DNA from: a virus
Reading direction: 5' to 3' (one strand)
IMG/VR virus record: IMGVR_UViG_3300050821_007131
Span: 1-55,601 of that record
DNA: 55,601 nt
The number at the start of each line of letters is the position of its first letter. The stretch's first letter is position 1. Of the stretch, positions 26,001 through 33,803 are shown piece after piece. The notes under the pieces are model-generated. The model was not told where the DNA came from. It did no database searches and worked only from the letters and a program-made list of their open reading frames with translations. A program made the translations under genes and the position numbers.

Positions 26001-27524
26001 TTTGTATCGAATGATTCATCTAAAAAATTGACGCCATTAGACGTAAACTACAATGTATCAACACGAACTTCTCAAACTCCACTCGGCTTCCATAATCCGA
26101 TTGGCAAACTATTTGATCCTAATCTAGGCCCTCACGGAGCAGCGTTATATATAAAAGGCGCTTATGCTCAGCCAAGTACAACAGTTGCCATATCGAATGA
26201 TGCAACAGGATCAGCAACAGGAACTTCTTCCATTAGTGTACCGGTAAATGTAGTAGGTATTTTAAATCACGCGTTGCCTACTTTGCCTGTCAGTAGTCAG
26301 TACTTACAATACGTTCCTGGAACCGGTTGGGTATTTAACACGGCTTCTGGCGGTGGCGGAACGGGAGGCCCGGTAACAATCGGAGATAGCTTAAAATTAG
26401 GTTCTTTATTCGCTATTCCATTTGTTAATCCTACTCAAACATGGGCGCAGGACGCTACCGGTTTTACTTACAATCCTACATATAAAGGCCTGCAAATAAA
26501 CAACCCTACTCAGGGTGTCAGCACAAACGATACATCAGGAATTTGGTTAAGAGACACAATTGCTTCTACAAGCACAGTAAATAGGGCAAGTCCGGCAATC
26601 ACTTTTGAGGCACATGGATGGAAGACAAATGCTACTGCTTCAGATTCTACGGCTAAAATGAAATTTCAATTGTTACCAACATCGGGATCTCTTAATCCAA
26701 TGGAGCATTTGATTTTAAGCGGTAAATACTGGGCGACACCGGGCAATAACAATACAACATATCAGAGTTGGGACGATGACGCATTTTGGGGTCGATCCTC
26801 AACTATTACAGGAGCTCTTAAATTAACTAACGCTGTACAAATTTCTGCAACGGGAAGCGGATTTGGTTCGACGTCATTCGATCTACAGCAATCAGGAACA
26901 AATTCAAATATTACAAATCGTCAGAGTGGAATTTTACAGATTCAGACAAACGCAAAAACTGGAATTACATTATCAAATTCTGGGAATACGATGATAAATG
27001 ACATCGCAGCTAATGATGATGCGTCTCATGCGTTACAGATAAAAGGAACTGAAGTTACAAGCGGGATTGATGAATACAAAACCAATCTTGGATCTACTTT
27101 CACTACACGCACTAAGGTAGACAAAGGATACACAGACAGTTCGATCTCGGCAAATTTAGCTAGCGGAGGAATATATTTGCCGGTCGGAGCGACCGGTCCT
27201 GGTTCTACGGCTGTTACTCCAGATTCAGCGATTTGGGGAAGAAACGGAAACTCTGTCTGGGTAGATGGTCAGGTTTCTATTACACCGAGCTCTTCAGTCG
27301 GCAATTCTCAAATAACGCTTACAATTCCTGTTAATTCCCTTCTTACCGGAGGACATGCTATATGGGGTACGGGAATGACTTCTCAAGCAGCAACGGGATT
27401 AGGCGTTGGTGCTGTTATTTTCGGAGGTACTCCGGGAAGCAACACGGTTAATTTTACACTTTATCAAACAGGGGGGACAGGCGCAATTGCAGTATATTAT
27501 CATTATGGATATCGAGTACAATAA
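23073..27524 (+). CDS. Large tailspike/fibre with beta-helix and N-terminal signal peptide
   Basis: 1483 aa, the largest gene. Residues 1-19 (MKKILFFLTLLVSISASAQ) are a textbook Sec signal peptide with an SAQ cleavage end. Residues about 100-140 hold two copies of DTSGMLLPY. Residues about 365-830 are a right-handed beta-helix of the pectate-lyase type (repeats such as IRNCKFK, ENNTFDS), fitting a polysaccharide-degrading or binding spike. The end is a Gly/Ser-rich tip ending in a short VYYHYGYRVQ strand. It probably recognises or cuts the host surface glycan. A Sec signal on a virion protein is odd, see findings. Confidence 0.75.
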   Translation: MKKILFFLTLLVSISASAQWTKVAGYWEFKYFGSDSMVYVPGDTMRNASVNSIAIKNGVFYYKASAFWTPISGSGGTPLWGNILPLGGLNSQTDLRDSLRARLRLTDTSGMLLPYARNANVIHISDTSGMLLPYLRVSQFTKSNIGLGNVSNFLQVINAGNMNSQAAGAYLSVPSVGSGITMYFATDSLRWRYNNGTSWLDQVGGGGSSFDSLTTQGGGFHTFGYDITKFYPLSSNPSNYLTSNQSISFSPSGGDVSGGVTGTTVLNPTFTVNGIKGNALPSLSSGYLHWNGTNWVFDTPSGGSGITSLNTDVVATGPGAVAATIQPNAVTYAKIQAASQQALLGATAAGNYSEIVIGSNLSLSGSTLNAANSGNTYYISSSGLSTGNGSTPATAINTARLITLSAGFVGGERILFKSGGRFTGLGTFTIKSGTYVGMYGGTVRPQIRGTIPSTSLTWTQSGTVWSAPITQRVATLFKDSLPQHPAQTAYFTITSKPDNFHITATSATGLTLTGGAEVIGKEFNFRWFWDTVVSYNSGTGAFQIQFGNVSTVNEQFKVFNNHNLISSVGDWAWETNGTVFYKSPGNVNPNTLNVELSVDSQAIRIPNGASDITIENIDFFGQALDGIYGDTASAITIRNCKFKAQFNDGICILGTVHGSIMENNTFDSVSCDGLKLGTTYKSSILRDTMTNIGLQSLPPINRNATTTLNVNDRYPWPFNKELGIAAYVNPNSSNNLIDECSASNLSYTGFFFASNYSIARNSIAHDYCMRQQDGAGFYTYSDSVALFATLGWKPTRDIRFINNLAYNAIGIDEGGAQTRVGAVGIYFDQGTYSGLAEGNTAFNTGQGIFLNGGTKNISVIGNHLYDDSTMVYISDWASQNGGDTTQGIIVNKNEFGDLSPNQIAITVRDNDNDASYSPFLNGGDCSDNHFVFPYDSVIIFRSTAGVGNFFYGIVGAQTQYGLGIGQLDPYWLGSAAFVSNDSSKKLTPLDVNYNVSTRTSQTPLGFHNPIGKLFDPNLGPHGAALYIKGAYAQPSTTVAISNDATGSATGTSSISVPVNVVGILNHALPTLPVSSQYLQYVPGTGWVFNTASGGGGTGGPVTIGDSLKLGSLFAIPFVNPTQTWAQDATGFTYNPTYKGLQINNPTQGVSTNDTSGIWLRDTIASTSTVNRASPAITFEAHGWKTNATASDSTAKMKFQLLPTSGSLNPMEHLILSGKYWATPGNNNTTYQSWDDDAFWGRSSTITGALKLTNAVQISATGSGFGSTSFDLQQSGTNSNITNRQSGILQIQTNAKTGITLSNSGNTMINDIAANDDASHALQIKGTEVTSGIDEYKTNLGSTFTTRTKVDKGYTDSSISANLASGGIYLPVGATGPGSTAVTPDSAIWGRNGNSVWVDGQVSITPSSSVGNSQITLTIPVNSLLTGGHAIWGTGMTSQAATGLGVGAVIFGGTPGSNTVNFTLYQTGGTGAIAVYYHYGYRVQ

Positions 27525-27551
27525 TTATAATTTAAACTAAAAATCTTCTTT

Positions 27552-28901
27552 ATGTCAAACTCAAAAAATCAAATCGGAGTCGGAGAATATTTAACTCTTA
27601 TCAGAAACCCAATAACAAGATTATTACATAATGTAGTTGCGGCTGGCTCTAGTCCTTCTTCTTCTTTGCCTATGATTGGAAGCCCTACAATTGCTTATGG
27701 AGAAGGGAAGATATCTGGCGGTTATCATCATGGAGTAGCGATAGGTGGCGACGGATTTGCATATGTATGCGAAGTGGATGGACAAAATGCGAACAATATC
27801 GCAGGCAACGGATCTTCGTCCTTATCCGGCCTTGTGAAAACGCCAGTTGGAAATGCGGTATATGTAAAAGCTCTCAATAACGCAATGCAGAATGTGCAAA
27901 ATTTTGGAGCAGGGGTTGCAATAGTTACTGGGGATGGGAAATTAATCTTATTAGGCAATACTCAATCCGGTTTTAGAGGAGACGGATCCGTAGGGAACGC
28001 AGCAGAAACCACTCCATATACTGTTCCCATTCCTGTGGCTGTAACGAAAATTGTTGGCCTGTCTTGCTTATTTGCTCTTGGAGTAGATGGGGTGGTATAT
28101 AGATGGGGTGGACAGGGAGTAAACGATTACCAGATGCAATATTTTTGCGGAGCTTTTGTTGGTAATCCTGATTTTACTCGTATCGGAACAGTTGCTTTAC
28201 CTGAGAAAATTGTCGATATAACAAGTATGGGTTGGTGTACTTATGCGAAAGGCGTAAGCGGCAAATGGTATGCATGGGGATACGACGGCGGCTATTTCTT
28301 GATGCCACAGAATTACCAAAAACTTCAATATTTCGATATAACAAGTTTGCTTCCAAAAGGAAATATCGTCAAGCTTCGTTGTGGCGTACAAGCAACATAT
28401 TGTCTAATGGATAATGGAGATGCGTACAGTTGGGGAGACAATATGCAAGCTGCTATCGGTAACGGATCTGAAGGGTCGTTCTCAAATTATTTTGCTCCAT
28501 GGCCTGGATCAGAATTAACTATGCCGGGCGGCGGGGAACAAACCCTCCCTATCTTAACGCCGTATAAAATGAATCCGGTAGGCGTTTCTTTTGTTGATTT
28601 TTGGGTTGACAATTCTTTATCTATGTATTATTATTTCGAAGATACAAATGGTAATCTTTGGAATGGAGGAAGAAATAAAACGTATAATCTTTGGAATGGT
28701 CAGGGAGGAGATTCGAATACTCAAGGCGCTAATCCAAACAAATGGGATGTTCTTTCTCCTACAAAAATCGTAGGGTTTGGAGATTTGTCTAATGTAAACT
28801 CAGGCGGATCAACACCACCGCCTACGCCGCCGCCGACAAAAAAAGTGATTGATCATATCCAGATCTTTTACACGGATGGCACCAATGAAATTAAGCCATA
28901 A
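27552..28901 (+). CDS. RCC1-like beta-propeller protein, 449 aa
   Basis: Repeats carry the RCC1 blade pattern: GVVYRWGGQG, GKWYAWGYDG, DAYSWGDN and NGGRNKTY-type turns, spread across about 350 residues, enough for a six- or seven-bladed propeller. A Pro-rich linker then leads to a 20-residue C-terminal strand pair. It follows the tailspike, so it may be a second receptor-binding or virion surface protein. RCC1 propellers are rare in virions. No signal peptide. Confidence 0.75.
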   Translation: MSNSKNQIGVGEYLTLIRNPITRLLHNVVAAGSSPSSSLPMIGSPTIAYGEGKISGGYHHGVAIGGDGFAYVCEVDGQNANNIAGNGSSSLSGLVKTPVGNAVYVKALNNAMQNVQNFGAGVAIVTGDGKLILLGNTQSGFRGDGSVGNAAETTPYTVPIPVAVTKIVGLSCLFALGVDGVVYRWGGQGVNDYQMQYFCGAFVGNPDFTRIGTVALPEKIVDITSMGWCTYAKGVSGKWYAWGYDGGYFLMPQNYQKLQYFDITSLLPKGNIVKLRCGVQATYCLMDNGDAYSWGDNMQAAIGNGSEGSFSNYFAPWPGSELTMPGGGEQTLPILTPYKMNPVGVSFVDFWVDNSLSMYYYFEDTNGNLWNGGRNKTYNLWNGQGGDSNTQGANPNKWDVLSPTKIVGFGDLSNVNSGGSTPPPTPPPTKKVIDHIQIFYTDGTNEIKP

Positions 28902-28924
28902 GTTTATTTCTTGCTAATACAAAA

Positions 28925-28972
28925 TCATTATTTTACCTTTAGTTTTTAATTAAGCTAAAGGTAAAATAATGA
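28925..28972 (+). promoter_or_regulatory. 18-bp hairpin over the start codon of the first lysis gene
   Basis: 28925-28942 is perfectly complementary to 28955-28972 with a 12-base loop. The ATG of the next gene (28969-28971) is the last part of the 3' arm, so folding would hide the start codon. It has no T-run beyond the stem, so it is not a plain terminator. It could hold back lysis translation until the mRNA is opened. Confidence 0.6.
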
Positions 28973-29223
28973 AACAACTAATTCTCTCTTCCTTTTTATT
29001 TTTACTTTCGATCGTTGTGTTTTCTCAATCGAAAGATTCTGTTTCTAAAAAATCAGACTCTTTGGAAAAGAGATACATTGCAAATTTATCCGAATCCCAG
29101 ATTTTAAATCTGTATCAATTCATAATGTCTTCCGACGATTTTAGTCAAAAAGGAAAGGAGAATTTCTGGAAACAATTCTTAAGTCAATTCCAGGTTATAG
29201 GTGTTCCTATAAGGAAAAAATAA
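28969..29223 (+). CDS. Secreted or periplasmic small protein, 84 aa
   Basis: Residues 1-19 (MKQLILSSFLFLLSIVVFSQ) form a Sec signal peptide ending FSQ. The mature part is short, charged and helical (SDSLEKRYIANLSESQIL). It opens the lysis cassette and its start codon is inside a strong hairpin. It may modulate lysis (antiholin-like) or act in the periplasm. Function unknown. Confidence 0.65.
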   Translation: MKQLILSSFLFLLSIVVFSQSKDSVSKKSDSLEKRYIANLSESQILNLYQFIMSSDDFSQKGKENFWKQFLSQFQVIGVPIRKK

Positions 29224-29244
29224 TCACACTTGCTCCAAATCCTT

Positions 29245-29538
29245 ATGCAAAATCAGTTCGATATCTTTGTTCAAGTCATAAAGCTTGTCGGAATAGTATG
29301 CGGAGCTTTCTGGGCATATGGTAAGTTTATGGGGAGGGTAACAGAGATGGAATCAAGAATCGAATCACTTGAAAAGGAATTCAAAAGAAGAGACGAAGAG
29401 TTTTCCAAATTAGAATCGAGATTAGACAATGATTATTCCAAACTCAATGCAAAGCTGGATCAGGTAAGCGATAAAATAATCGATAAATTTTCTCAAATTT
29501 TTATCGAATTAAATAAAAAAATGGATCGTCGTCAATAA
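29245..29538 (+). CDS. Holin-like protein with one TM helix and coiled coil, 97 aa
   Basis: The ATG at 29245 is preferred over a TTG at 29230. Residues about 10-28 (VIKLVGIVCGAFWAYGKF) are a membrane helix, followed by a long coiled coil (about 30-95). Small phage proteins with one TM plus coil next to lysins are often holins or lysis accessory proteins. Location between the secreted protein and the next membrane protein fits. Confidence 0.55.
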   Translation: MQNQFDIFVQVIKLVGIVCGAFWAYGKFMGRVTEMESRIESLEKEFKRRDEEFSKLESRLDNDYSKLNAKLDQVSDKIIDKFSQIFIELNKKMDRRQ

Positions 29539-29556
29539 CAATAAAAACAACAAATC

Positions 29557-29838
29557 ATGAAACGTTTCCTTAAATTTATGTCGATTTTCTTAGCAGCGCT
29601 ATTTGTTTATGCATGTGTGTTTGCACAGGATAGCACATCTGTTTCTCCGTCTACCGGCTCTTTTTCTCTTCCTTCTTGGGCCGGTCCGGTTGCCGCAGTA
29701 GTGTACGGAATTTACGAGATTCTTATTCGGTATATTCCAACAGCAAAAAATTGGTCTATCCTTGGGTGGGTTATCAAGCTTATCCAAACCATTATACCGA
29801 ATAATAATTCTCAAACGCCAACTACTCCACATGCATAA
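29557..29838 (+). CDS. Holin candidate, 93 aa membrane protein
   Basis: An N-terminal hydrophobic helix ends in VFAQ, likely a cleaved signal or a first membrane segment. A second hydrophobic stretch (residues about 45-62, GPVAAVVYGIYEILI) and a third weaker one near 68-85 follow. Size, position before the spanin and lysin, and topology fit a class II-type holin. The stop region overlaps the next gene start by eight bases. Confidence 0.5.
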   Translation: MKRFLKFMSIFLAALFVYACVFAQDSTSVSPSTGSFSLPSWAGPVAAVVYGIYEILIRYIPTAKNWSILGWVIKLIQTIIPNNNSQTPTTPHA

Positions 29839-30457
29839 TCTTCTTTACGTGCATAGGGTAGGAAATATTTTCATTCGCGCGGCAATCGCTTTGTTGATTG
29901 CCGCTCTTTTTTCCTGCAACCCTGCAAAGAAGCTACAGAAACAAGACGACGCTATCGATGAGCTTAAAGCGAAATGGATTAACGATTGGGTTAAAAATAA
30001 TCCATGTCCGCCATCTCCTGAAATCGATTTAGATAGCATTTGCAAGATTGTTTTTTCGATCGATAAAGAATCAAACTTATCTGCCTTAGCATCAAAAAAT
30101 ACTATTCTCGTTGATAATGATTCAATGCCATTCGCGGACGGATTTATTGAATTGCCGGGCAAGAAATTTTACTCTACAGACTCTTCAATCATAAGGCATA
30201 TTGCCGTACCGTATGAAGATACTCGCCACATCAAACTTCTTGAAGATACAGTAAACGCTTTAATGGTACGTATAGCCTTATTACAGGGCGGAAAAACGCA
30301 ACAAAACACAGATTGTAGCAAAGAGATAGCTACTGCAAATAAATCAAAGAATAAGTGGATATGGTTGTTTATCGCCGCCTGCGTTGTAATAGTTGGGGGG
30401 CTTGCAAGTAAAGTGTATCGATTAATTAATCCAGTTTCAATTTTACCGAAATTATGA
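29831..30457 (+). CDS. Unimolecular spanin candidate, 208 aa
   Basis: The start at 29831 overlaps the previous stop. The first 29 residues form a lipoprotein signal with lipobox LFSC (Cys29 lipidated), and residues about 172-192 (KNKWIWLFIAACVVIVGG) are a C-terminal membrane helix. This is the topology of one-piece spanins (T1 gp11 type), which link outer and inner membranes and fuse them at lysis. The periplasmic part of about 140 residues fits. It sits right before the lysin, with an ATGA overlap. Confidence 0.65.
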   Translation: MHNLLYVHRVGNIFIRAAIALLIAALFSCNPAKKLQKQDDAIDELKAKWINDWVKNNPCPPSPEIDLDSICKIVFSIDKESNLSALASKNTILVDNDSMPFADGFIELPGKKFYSTDSSIIRHIAVPYEDTRHIKLLEDTVNALMVRIALLQGGKTQQNTDCSKEIATANKSKNKWIWLFIAACVVIVGGLASKVYRLINPVSILPKL

Positions 30458-31056
30458 ATCCAAGTTTTTCCAGGTCGCAGGCGCTTAGCATGATCAAACA
30501 AGCAGAACAAGGCTTAGGAGTTCATTTGATTGGCTATCGTAGCGCATCTAGCAAATATGGAGAATATGATGACACTATTGCTTTGATAGATTCAGAAGAG
30601 TATTTGGAAGTAAAAGGCAATACATTACCAAGTGTCTGGCGTCAGGGAATTGCAAAGCTTTTGCCGGGAGATTATAAATATACCGCTGGCTTACATGGGA
30701 TGCATCATTTGACCAGCAGCGCGGGCGATCAAGCTATTTTAGCTTGGCTGGATCAACATAAAGGGGAGGATTATCCATCAAGTTTAATACCTGTCGGCAA
30801 ATTGATACCTTACTGGGCATTTAGACAATCCGGCCCTGTAACTTTAATTCGAGACGATTCGTCTACTAAAGAAACGCAGACGAACCCGGCATTATATCCA
30901 TTTATCGATATCCATCATGGCGGTTTTAACCTAACAAGCTCTGAAGGTTGCCAGACAATCTTTCCATCTTTTTGGCAAAATTTCAGAGCCAATGCGTATG
31001 CCGCGATGATAAAATATAACCAACCTATTGTAACATATCATCTTATACAACTTTAA
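30454..31056 (+). CDS. Endolysin, L,D-transpeptidase/carboxypeptidase-like
   Basis: 200 aa. The C-terminal part has IDIHHGGFN followed by TSSEGCQTIFPSFW, the H...SxGC pattern of L,D-transpeptidase-type catalytic sites (His, Ser and Cys present). The N-terminal part (QALSMIKQAEQGLG) is helical. It lies after the spanin candidate and before a terminator, the natural place of the lysin. It would cut or process peptidoglycan. No signal peptide, so it should need the holin. The enzyme type is by motif only. Confidence 0.6.
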   Translation: MNPSFSRSQALSMIKQAEQGLGVHLIGYRSASSKYGEYDDTIALIDSEEYLEVKGNTLPSVWRQGIAKLLPGDYKYTAGLHGMHHLTSSAGDQAILAWLDQHKGEDYPSSLIPVGKLIPYWAFRQSGPVTLIRDDSSTKETQTNPALYPFIDIHHGGFNLTSSEGCQTIFPSFWQNFRANAYAAMIKYNQPIVTYHLIQL

Positions 31057-31090
31057 ACCGTTGTAGATGGTTTTTAGTTTTTAGTTGTTT

Positions 31091-31124
31091 ATCCCCTTGC
31101 TATTCTTAGCTGAGGGGATTTTTA
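31091..31124 (+). terminator. Rho-independent terminator of the lysis cassette
   Basis: ATCCCCT/AGGGGAT stem enclosing an inner GCTA/TAGC pair, followed by five T. It ends the late transcript. Confidence 0.88.
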
Positions 31125-31141
31125 TTTTCAAGTCGATATTT

Positions 31142-31168
31142 TTGGAATACAAGACTATATATATATTG
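31142..31168 (+). promoter_or_regulatory. Possible promoter of the recombination operon
   Basis: TTG at 31142-31144 and a TATATTG-like -7 at 31162-31168. The spacing (17 bases) and the missing T make it weaker than the other promoters, but it follows a terminator and precedes a new operon. Confidence 0.35.
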
Positions 31169-31189
31169 CAGGCATAAAATTTCACTTTC

Positions 31190-32053
31190 ATGGAGCTTAA
31201 AAAAGCATCTCGAAAAAAAGTAAAGATAAAAATCGGCATAAATGGGCCATCCGGATCAGGGAAAACAATGGGGGCCCTTAAGATTGCTAAAGGGTTATGC
31301 GGATCATGGGCAAAAATCGGCGTTGTTGATACGGAAAATGGTTCCGCCTCCCTTTATGAACACCTTGGCGATTTTCTTACTCTTGATTTATCTGCTCCGT
31401 TTTCGCCAGAAAGATATATTGAAGCAATCCAAACATGCGAAAATGCAGGTATGGAAGTCATTATTATCGATTCAGGAACTCAAGAATGGTCTGGTATAGG
31501 CGGATATAATGATCTTACCGATCGACTTGCGGAAGCTTCATTCAAAGGTAATAGCTGGAGCGCAAGAAGCAAAACTATGCCAAGGCATAGAAAATTCATT
31601 GATTATATTCTTCAGAGCAAATGCCATATTATTGTATGCAACCGTTCAAAAGTTGAAACCGTAATGGGTGACGACAAAAAGGTCAAGAAGATTGGAATGA
31701 AAGAAATCCAAGACGGCGAATTTGAGTACGAAATGTCGATTGTATTTACGATTGACAGAGATACACATACTTCTATTGCTACGAAAGATAGAACAGAAGT
31801 TTTTGAAGGGAAAGATCCATTTATTATCACAGAGAAAACCGGAATACAGCTCTTAGAGTGGTGCGAAAAAGGCATTGAATTACAGCCAGAAAAACCTTTA
31901 ACGCCTGAGCTACCATCCGTTACCGATAACGCTGTTGTAAGCGCAATCCAGCGTTATACAGCCGGGGAAACAGAAATCTTCACTAAGTTGCGCACGGCAT
32001 ATAAGCTTACAGAATCCCAAGAAGAATTAATAAAAAATGCCACGGGATCTTAA
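31190..32053 (+). CDS. Sak4-like single-strand annealing ATPase
   Basis: 287 aa. Walker A GPSGSGKT at residues 19-26; Walker B-like VIIIDSGTQEW near 90-100; a conserved GVVDTENG strand after the Walker A. This is the RecA-core type of the Sak4 recombinases that work with SSB in phage recombination. The phage SSB is at 1279. It should promote strand annealing and recombination-dependent replication. Confidence 0.85.
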   Translation: MELKKASRKKVKIKIGINGPSGSGKTMGALKIAKGLCGSWAKIGVVDTENGSASLYEHLGDFLTLDLSAPFSPERYIEAIQTCENAGMEVIIIDSGTQEWSGIGGYNDLTDRLAEASFKGNSWSARSKTMPRHRKFIDYILQSKCHIIVCNRSKVETVMGDDKKVKKIGMKEIQDGEFEYEMSIVFTIDRDTHTSIATKDRTEVFEGKDPFIITEKTGIQLLEWCEKGIELQPEKPLTPELPSVTDNAVVSAIQRYTAGETEIFTKLRTAYKLTESQEELIKNATGS

Positions 32054-32222
32054 TATTCCAGCTACCTTTACAGGTATGAAGTTGGAGGAAATACATTTTT
32101 GGTGTAAACAGATCGAGCTAAAAAACGTTTATGAAAGCGAAAACTATAAACAAAGTTCTGAATTCCAAATTTCAAGATTGGCTGAAATCGATAAAGAAAG
32201 AGGAAGTAAAAAAACTCGTTGA
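32037..32222 (+). CDS. Possible small protein, 61 aa
   Basis: The frame opens with ATG at 32037, overlaps the ATPase by 17 bases and the next gene by 92 bases. The sequence (FTGMKLEEIHFWCKQIELKNVY, then SEFQISRLAEIDKERG) looks protein-like and would fill the 77-base gap between the two neighbours. The long overlap makes it uncertain. Confidence 0.35.
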   Translation: MPRDLNIPATFTGMKLEEIHFWCKQIELKNVYESENYKQSSEFQISRLAEIDKERGSKKTR

Positions 32223-33108
32223 AGCCAACACTATTATAACCGGCGGCTGTATTGCTTCTATGCTTCTTAAAGAAGAAGTAAATGATTTCGATATCTACTT
32301 TACTAATAAAGAAACAGTGCTTGCTGTTGCAAGATATTACGTCGATGAATTAATACGATTAGGAAACAATAAGTTTAAAGATAGCAATAATAATGTTCTT
32401 ATTGAAGTTATTGATTGCGATAATTCATCTCATTCTTGCGGTATAGGTCATCAGACAGGTCGTGTTAAAATCCATATAAAGTCTGCCGGTATTGCTGGCG
32501 CTCAAACCAATGGCGATTATCAATATTTTGAAAGTAGACCGCCTGAAGAGGGAGAAGATTATGTTGAAAGTATTGTAAACGAAGTAACTAAGTTAGACAA
32601 TAAAAAAATCGACGATACAAAATCAAAAGAAAAATATCGCCCTGTTTTTGCAAGCGCTAATGCCATCACATTAAGCGATAAGATTCAAATCGTTTTACGC
32701 TTTTACGGAGAACAGGATAAAATTCACCAGCATTACGACTATATTCATTGCACCAACTACTGGACAAGTGCAGATAAAGAGGTTGTGCTTCACGCAAAAG
32801 CGTTGGAAAGCGCATTAAGCAAAGAACTTATTTACGTAGGTAGCAAATATCCTGTTTGCAGCGTTATTCGCACTCGTAAGTTTTTAAAAAGAGGATGGAC
32901 AATTAATGCCGGCCAATATCTGAAAATGTGCTTTCAGATAAGCAAACTTGATCTTTCTAATATCGAAATTTTAGAAGATCAGCTTATTGGGGTTGATGCC
33001 GCTTACTTTGGTCAGCTAATCGATTTGATGAAAGAGAGGCAAGAAAAAGACAAAGACTCTAAAGTTGATTACGGCTATCTTGCCAGCATCATTGATAAAA
33101 TATTCTGA
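32131..33108 (+). CDS. Nucleotidyltransferase-like protein, 325 aa
   Basis: Residues about 34-56 (IITGGCIASMLLKEEVNDFDIYF) contain the GG...DxD pattern of the polymerase-beta-type nucleotidyltransferase fold (DFDIYF holds the two Asp). The rest is helical, with WTSADKEVVLHAKAL near the C-terminal third. Such proteins occur in replication/recombination clusters of Bacteroidota phages. Substrate unknown; it could modify RNA, protein or DNA ends. Confidence 0.6.
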   Translation: MKAKTINKVLNSKFQDWLKSIKKEEVKKLVEANTIITGGCIASMLLKEEVNDFDIYFTNKETVLAVARYYVDELIRLGNNKFKDSNNNVLIEVIDCDNSSHSCGIGHQTGRVKIHIKSAGIAGAQTNGDYQYFESRPPEEGEDYVESIVNEVTKLDNKKIDDTKSKEKYRPVFASANAITLSDKIQIVLRFYGEQDKIHQHYDYIHCTNYWTSADKEVVLHAKALESALSKELIYVGSKYPVCSVIRTRKFLKRGWTINAGQYLKMCFQISKLDLSNIEILEDQLIGVDAAYFGQLIDLMKERQEKDKDSKVDYGYLASIIDKIF

Positions 33109-33419
33109 TGCAAGAAAACAAAAACTTTCTCCCTGCAATTATTGACGATGCAATAATTCCGGAAGAAATACCAAATGAACCAGAAAAACCAAAACGCAGA
33201 CCCATAGTCGGAATTATCTGTCAAAGTAAAGGGGAATTTGGTCATATTCTTCCAAGTCTTCCATTAGATTCAGAATACATATGTATTCTGAATATTTGGG
33301 ATGCTAAAGAAAAATTATTCGATAGCTGGACAGTTAGTCCATATGGAAGAAAAAATAAACATTTCTTTGAAATTTGTGAATATTTTCAATCAATCTTATC
33401 AAGAAGATTATCATATTAA
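33108..33419 (+). CDS. Hypothetical protein, 103 aa
   Basis: No recognised motif. Acidic Pro-rich N terminus (IIPEEIPNEPEKPKRR), then a compact mixed domain (VGIICQSKGEFGHILPSL). It is coupled to the previous gene by an ATG that overlaps the stop. Confidence 0.55.
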   Translation: MQENKNFLPAIIDDAIIPEEIPNEPEKPKRRPIVGIICQSKGEFGHILPSLPLDSEYICILNIWDAKEKLFDSWTVSPYGRKNKHFFEICEYFQSILSRRLSY

Positions 33420-33428
33420 AGAATTATC

Positions 33429-33803
33429 ATGAAAATTTCTTTTCTTTTCGCTTGGTATGATATATGGATTGGTTTCTTCTGGGATAAGAATAAAAGATGG
33501 CTGTATATTTTGCCGGTGCCCTGCGTTGGAATAGTGGTTAAATTCAAACCGGAAGAAACAAAAAATTACATCGCGGTCGTGTGTGTTAATTTAGCAGACT
33601 TCAATCGATATATAAGATCGATACACTTAATTCATAATTGCGTGTATGTTCCAGTAAAAACAACTCGCCAAGCAAAACGCAAACAATTCTTTGAAGTATT
33701 GGCAACTCCTGCATCGGTTCATCTACCGGATTATAATAAGATATTCGGCGCTGCTGCAAAAAAATCAAATCGAAAATATAAAAGTTTATGGCTTCGAAAA
33801 TAA
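33429..33803 (+). CDS. Conserved-looking phage protein, 124 aa
   Basis: The N-terminal 35 residues (SFLFAWYDIWIGFFWDKNKRWLY, then PVPCVGIVV) match a small protein type often seen in phage replication clusters. The C-terminal half is basic. No function is known to me. It overlaps the SMC/RecF-like gene by 16 bases. Confidence 0.55.
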   Translation: MKISFLFAWYDIWIGFFWDKNKRWLYILPVPCVGIVVKFKPEETKNYIAVVCVNLADFNRYIRSIHLIHNCVYVPVKTTRQAKRKQFFEVLATPASVHLPDYNKIFGAAAKKSNRKYKSLWLRK

